Positions 36,415-39,131 of a DNA stretch of 39,131 nucleotides are shown here, one piece after another. The notes under the pieces were generated by a model, which worked only from the letters and a program-made list of their open reading frames with translations, was not told where the DNA came from and searched no databases. Numbering within the stretch: position 1 is the stretch's first letter; each line of letters begins with the position of its first letter. The position numbers and the translations under genes are program-made. The DNA is from a virus, in the IMG/VR virus record IMGVR_UViG_3300044630_007080, positions 1 through 39,131 of that record. One strand, 5' to 3'.

Positions 36415-36454
36415 AGTTTCTCCTGGAATTATGTACGTGCTTAATGCAGACACT

Positions 36455-36462
36455 TATTTATG
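36455..36462 (-). promoter_or_regulatory. T4-late-like promoter box CATAAATA for groES-groEL
   Basis: CATAAATA on the minus strand lies 40 bases before the groES ATG. It would start a transcript of about 35 leader bases with an AGGAGA ribosome binding site. It suggests expression as a late phage gene rather than by a heat-shock promoter; I see no CIRCE inverted repeat in this region. Confidence 0.5.
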
Positions 36463-36483
36463 ATAGAAAAGGTTTCAAATAAA

Positions 36484-36491
36484 AATAAATA
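36484..36491 (+). promoter_or_regulatory. T4-late-like promoter box AATAAATA
   Basis: AATAAATA lies 22 bases before the ATG at 36514 in the 99-bp divergent gap shared with groES. A CCGGAA element lies between box and start. It is part of the set of boxes at block starts, but the surrounding A-rich sequence makes a chance match possible. Confidence 0.35.
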
Positions 36492-36513
36492 TACTATCAA
36501 CCCGGAATATTAA

Positions 36514-37611
36514 ATGGCAAAAATACCTGTTTTAGACGCAGTAAGAATTATACCTAGAGAAGCAGATTTTCTTAACAGAAAGTCTGGTATTCGCGGAGAG
36601 ATATTTTATGACCGTGATGCAAATTCGCTAAGATTGTATGACGGAATCAGTGCAGGCGGCATAAATCTAGCCAAAGCAAATCTCACAAATGTATCTAACG
36701 CTGATTTTTTAGCCAAATCGATTGCTGCTGGAACTGGGGGTGCAGGAGGCAATTTCGAATTAACCATAGCTGGAGATGACTCTACAGTTAGAACTGTCAC
36801 CAGTGGAAATGTCTTAAAGTTTGTAGGTAGCGGCGGAATCACTACAGCAACAACAGTTAACGGCGAAATAACAATCAACGGATCAAACACATTTTCAACA
36901 ATATTAGTAGCCGGACAAAGTAATGTGGTTGCTGATTCAGGAACTGATTCATTAACTCTGGTAGCAGGAACTAACGTAACTATTACCACAGATGCCAGCA
37001 CAGATACTATAACGATAGCAGCAGCGGCCGGAGCATCGACAAACAGTTTTCAAACAATAGCAGTAGCTGGACAGAGTAATGTAGTCGCAGACTCTGCGAC
37101 TGATTCGTTAACGTTAGTAGCAGGCTCCGGCATTTCGATTACTACAAACGCCAGCACTGATACTATCACTATTACCAGCTCGGCTACATTGGTTAATGAG
37201 TTTACTGATTTAGGAGATTCTGCCGGGCTAACTGTGGATAAATTTTATCTTCCAGCAATTACTATGCTAACAGTTTCCAACAGCGGTGCAGCAGCTTACA
37301 GATTCGATCAATACGGGGCTACCGACAATCCTACAATATATGCCATCAATGGAACTACTATCGCATTTAACATAACTGCTACCGGGCATCCGTTTATTAT
37401 ACAGAATGGCGCTGGTGTGAATTATAACACTGGACTAACTCATGTAACTGTGGCGGGAGTAGTCACTGTCGGATCGGCAGCGCAGGGAAAAGATTCCGGA
37501 ACACTATATTGGAAGATACCCACAGATATCAGCGGCGGCTACCGATATCAATGCGGTGTCCATGCTCCTATGGTAGGTAGCATCGTTGTTAAGGCATTTA
37601 GTACTCTTTAA
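36514..37611 (+). CDS. Fibre-like virion protein with C-terminal cupredoxin-type domain
   Basis: The product has 365 aa. The N-terminal block IIPREADFLNRK, GEIFYDRDANSLRLYDG, GG (12-49) is a module common in marine phage structural proteins. Two tandem repeats of about 43 residues (127-169 and 179-222; VAGQSNVVADS, DSLTLVAG, DASTDTITI) follow. The last 75 residues have NITATGHPFII with His292, and YRYQCGVHAPMVGSIVV with Cys347, His350 and Met353. The C-x2-H-x2-M spacing is that of type 1 blue copper proteins such as amicyanin, with the first His about 55 residues before the Cys. A copper- or other metal-binding fibre tip is inferred. It shares a TTAA stop with the convergent gene. Confidence 0.82.
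   Translation: MAKIPVLDAVRIIPREADFLNRKSGIRGEIFYDRDANSLRLYDGISAGGINLAKANLTNVSNADFLAKSIAAGTGGAGGNFELTIAGDDSTVRTVTSGNVLKFVGSGGITTATTVNGEITINGSNTFSTILVAGQSNVVADSGTDSLTLVAGTNVTITTDASTDTITIAAAAGASTNSFQTIAVAGQSNVVADSATDSLTLVAGSGISITTNASTDTITITSSATLVNEFTDLGDSAGLTVDKFYLPAITMLTVSNSGAAAYRFDQYGATDNPTIYAINGTTIAFNITATGHPFIIQNGAGVNYNTGLTHVTVAGVVTVGSAAQGKDSGTLYWKIPTDISGGYRYQCGVHAPMVGSIVVKAFSTL
36892..37182 (+). repeat. Tandem repeat of about 43 codons within the fibre-like gene
   Basis: Two units begin at about 36892 and 37048. Each encodes VAGQSNVVADS, DSLTLVAG and STDTITI elements in the same order, separated by a short Ala/Ser-rich linker. Units of this type are common in beta-solenoid fibre shafts. Confidence 0.75.
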
Positions 37612-37886
37612 ACTGTAGAAGAATGCTGTTCCCAGTCTCTAAGTAGAGTATCGAGTTTTTTACGAATGCTGACAATATTACTTCTAGCATCCCCTAATCC
37701 CATAGGTACTCGGTTACCTGAAAACATCTCTTGATGCTGACCATCTAATTTTTTTACTTCATTGACTAGAGTTTTTAAAAACCCAATAGCTTGATTTTTT
37801 GTATCAAGGTTGGTAATTTTTTCAATTCTAGTTTGATAGTTTCGATATTCTTCTTGAAATCGTCCACTCTTAATTAGTTCTAGCAC
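37608..37886 (-). CDS. Small helical hypothetical protein
   Basis: The product has 92 aa, highly charged and predicted mostly helical (two long stretches rich in K, E, L, Q and I around residues 1-50 and 66-88), compatible with a coiled coil. The start is GTG, with a GGAG element 8 bases upstream; no in-frame ATG gives a better N-terminus. It overlaps the upstream gene by 17 bases and shares its stop region with the convergent fibre-like gene. I do not recognise a family. The position among structural genes suggests an assembly or virion role, but this is only context. Confidence 0.65.
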   Translation of the reverse strand: MLELIKSGRFQEEYRNYQTRIEKITNLDTKNQAIGFLKTLVNEVKKLDGQHQEMFSGNRVPMGLGDARSNIVSIRKKLDTLLRDWEQHSSTV

Positions 37887-38256
37887 GTTCTAACTCCATT
37901 ATAGTTTCAATTTTAGTTCGTATTACTGAATTATTTAATGTGACCTTTAACCCGTTATGCAGTTGTTTAGGCAAATAATCTAAGTGACTCCAACAGATAG
38001 TAGGTGCAGCCTGCGTTAAAAATTCATCTTCGACTAGGCAAACATACGTTCCGTATTCAAACCCACGATCTTCTGATAGATACAGCTCGATAGGTACTAT
38101 ACGACCCTGTGAGTATTGAGTCATTAGTGCGTGTGCATCTTCTAAGAGACTGTTGTTACGCTGAAATGTAGGCACGGTCCATCGATCGTTGTCTAGGATC
38201 AGTAGGATTCTACCTGTGGTTTTAGCTAAGAATAATAATCCGGCACGCTGTTGCAT
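37870..38256 (-). CDS. Degenerate Nudix-like phage protein
   Basis: I place the start at the ATG at 38256 (128 aa), nine bases after the upstream stop. An ATG at 38292 would add 12 residues, but its AGGAGA touches the codon. The beginning RAGLLFLAKTTGRILLI, then DRWTVP, and the C-terminal CWSHLDYLPKQLHNGLKVTL follow the order of a Nudix fold. The catalytic box should follow the WTVP element with a RE-x2-EE signature, but only SLLEDAHALMTQ is found, so hydrolase activity is unlikely. Related Nudix-like proteins lie among structural genes in marine T4-like phages, as I recall. It may be a scaffold or binding protein. Confidence 0.65.
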   Translation of the reverse strand: MQQRAGLLFLAKTTGRILLILDNDRWTVPTFQRNNSLLEDAHALMTQYSQGRIVPIELYLSEDRGFEYGTYVCLVEDEFLTQAAPTICWSHLDYLPKQLHNGLKVTLNNSVIRTKIETIMELERARTN

Positions 38257-38264
38257 GCAGATAC

Positions 38265-39131
38265 TTATCCGCCTGCTGCTTTGAAGTTCCATTCTCCTGG
38301 CATATACTCGCCTTCAAACGCCTTGAGCCATTGATCACCGTCCCACTTATACTTGATTCCTGTGCGAATATTTTGGATATGAGTGGGGGAGAATGTTTCC
38401 CCGGCCATATCGGCAGCTTCTAATGTGTTGTCCACGGGATTCCAAACGGTGGCCCATGTCTGTCCAGTCCATTCTATAATGGAGTTGGCTATGATAACAG
38501 GATCTGTTCCGTCTTGGTTTTCCCAACTTGAGTCGTTGTTGCTGGGATTGCGCCAAGCCTGCGGTCCTCTATATGGAATCCGTGTGCTGTCTGCTGGGTT
38601 AGAAGGAAGATTAATAAATCCTCCACGGTTCTCACTGTTGTTAACATCATCTAACATTAAAAATCTTAAACCAAGCGGTATGGCAGCATGCGAGCCGTAT
38701 ACTTCTAGAGGATTGTATTTGTAAGGATCTATGATAGCGTCTACTGTGCCTCTAGCAGCGATGCCTGGTATTGTACTGGCGATGTCGTCATTGGCAGGGT
38801 ATGTGTCTGCATCTAGAGTCACAGTGAGTACAGTAGCGTCTAAAGGGTTGATCACAAACGTTCCTACTATTTCAAATCCGCTGAATTTCTTAAACCACAC
38901 TTCACTGCCCGGTACATATCCGCCCTGCACTTCTAAAATCTTAGCCCACTCTACAGGCTCACCATTTTTGTATTCACGCTGATCAAGCCCAGTTGATATT
39001 ACTGCGTCTGTAGGGTTCACTATAGTGAGATCATATTGGTTGTCATTGACTGAACCGGTGTTAGATTTAAACAGCAACACTCGATAACGTCCGTATGTTT
39101 TTCCAGCTAATGAAGTGTTAGGCTGTGAAGT
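38265..39131 (-). CDS. Virion structural protein, 5' part beyond the window
   Basis: The frame is open to the right edge, so 288 residues are seen and the true start lies outside; an internal GTG at 39080 is not needed as start, because the codons before it continue the protein (LAGKTYGRYRV). It is beta-rich, with blocks such as EVWFKKFSGFEIVGTF, a VNNSENRGGF element, EWTGQTWATVWNP and a C-terminal GIKYKWDGDQWLKAFEG. The sequence has the look of a baseplate, collar or fibre-attachment protein from a T4-like phage, but I cannot assign a gp number. It is followed by the Nudix-like gene with a 9-base gap or overlap depending on the chosen start. Confidence 0.75.
   Translation of the reverse strand, partial: TSQPNTSLAGKTYGRYRVLLFKSNTGSVNDNQYDLTIVNPTDAVISTGLDQREYKNGEPVEWAKILEVQGGYVPGSEVWFKKFSGFEIVGTFVINPLDATVLTVTLDADTYPANDDIASTIPGIAARGTVDAIIDPYKYNPLEVYGSHAAIPLGLRFLMLDDVNNSENRGGFINLPSNPADSTRIPYRGPQAWRNPSNNDSSWENQDGTDPVIIANSIIEWTGQTWATVWNPVDNTLEAADMAGETFSPTHIQNIRTGIKYKWDGDQWLKAFEGEYMPGEWNFKAAGG

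Noticed and set aside
36415-36453. Upstream ATG extending GroES by 13 residues
   Set aside because: The ATG at 36414 has AGGAGA and the normal GroES N-terminus, and the longer start would lie next to the promoter-like box.

Overview
The window looks like part of the genome of a marine T4-like myovirus (cyanophage or related pelagic phage). Genes are packed with almost no spacing, often overlapping by 1-17 bases, on both strands in short convergent and divergent blocks. I see no tRNA, CRISPR array, insertion sequence or gene-free stretch over about 110 bp. Virion proteins of a kind typical of marine T4-like phages flank a dense set of metabolic or modifying enzymes. The host is not identifiable from the sequence; marine T4-like phage is my inference from recurrent motifs, not from a database search.

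Layout. (1) 1-18682, plus strand: a tail-fibre/adhesin module. It holds the 3' end of a fibre protein, two small structural proteins, two giant paralogous fibre proteins (1869 and 2540 aa) built of Trp-rich carbohydrate-binding-like repeats, helical modules and propeller-like repeats, a small beta protein, an S74 self-cleaving-chaperone-type fibre protein, and three tandem glycine-rich adhesin-like paralogues. (2) 18679-33931, both strands: an enzyme island with four flavin-dependent tryptophan-halogenase-family genes, twelve 2-oxoglutarate/Fe(II)-oxygenase-like genes (one with a broken active site), one TPMT-like methyltransferase and one unrecognised gene locked between two halogenases. (3) 33953-34390: a tail assembly chaperone, followed by a bidirectional terminator. 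(4) 34449-36414, minus strand: a complete GroES-GroEL operon. (5) 36514-39131: a fibre-like protein ending in a cupredoxin-type copper-site motif, a small helical protein, a degenerate Nudix-like protein and a partial structural protein running off the right edge.

The block starts share an octamer NATAARTA (T4-late-promoter-like), found a short distance upstream of nine genes on both strands, including the structural, halogenase, oxygenase and chaperonin genes. This suggests that the island is expressed with the virion genes late in infection. My leading hypothesis is that the halogenases, oxygenases and methyltransferase form a tailoring system. It may act on virion proteins (the neighbouring fibres are very rich in Trp, Tyr, Gly and Pro), on a peptide or small molecule, or on the host surface. 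The chaperonin may help fold the giant fibre proteins. None of these functional links is proven by the sequence.
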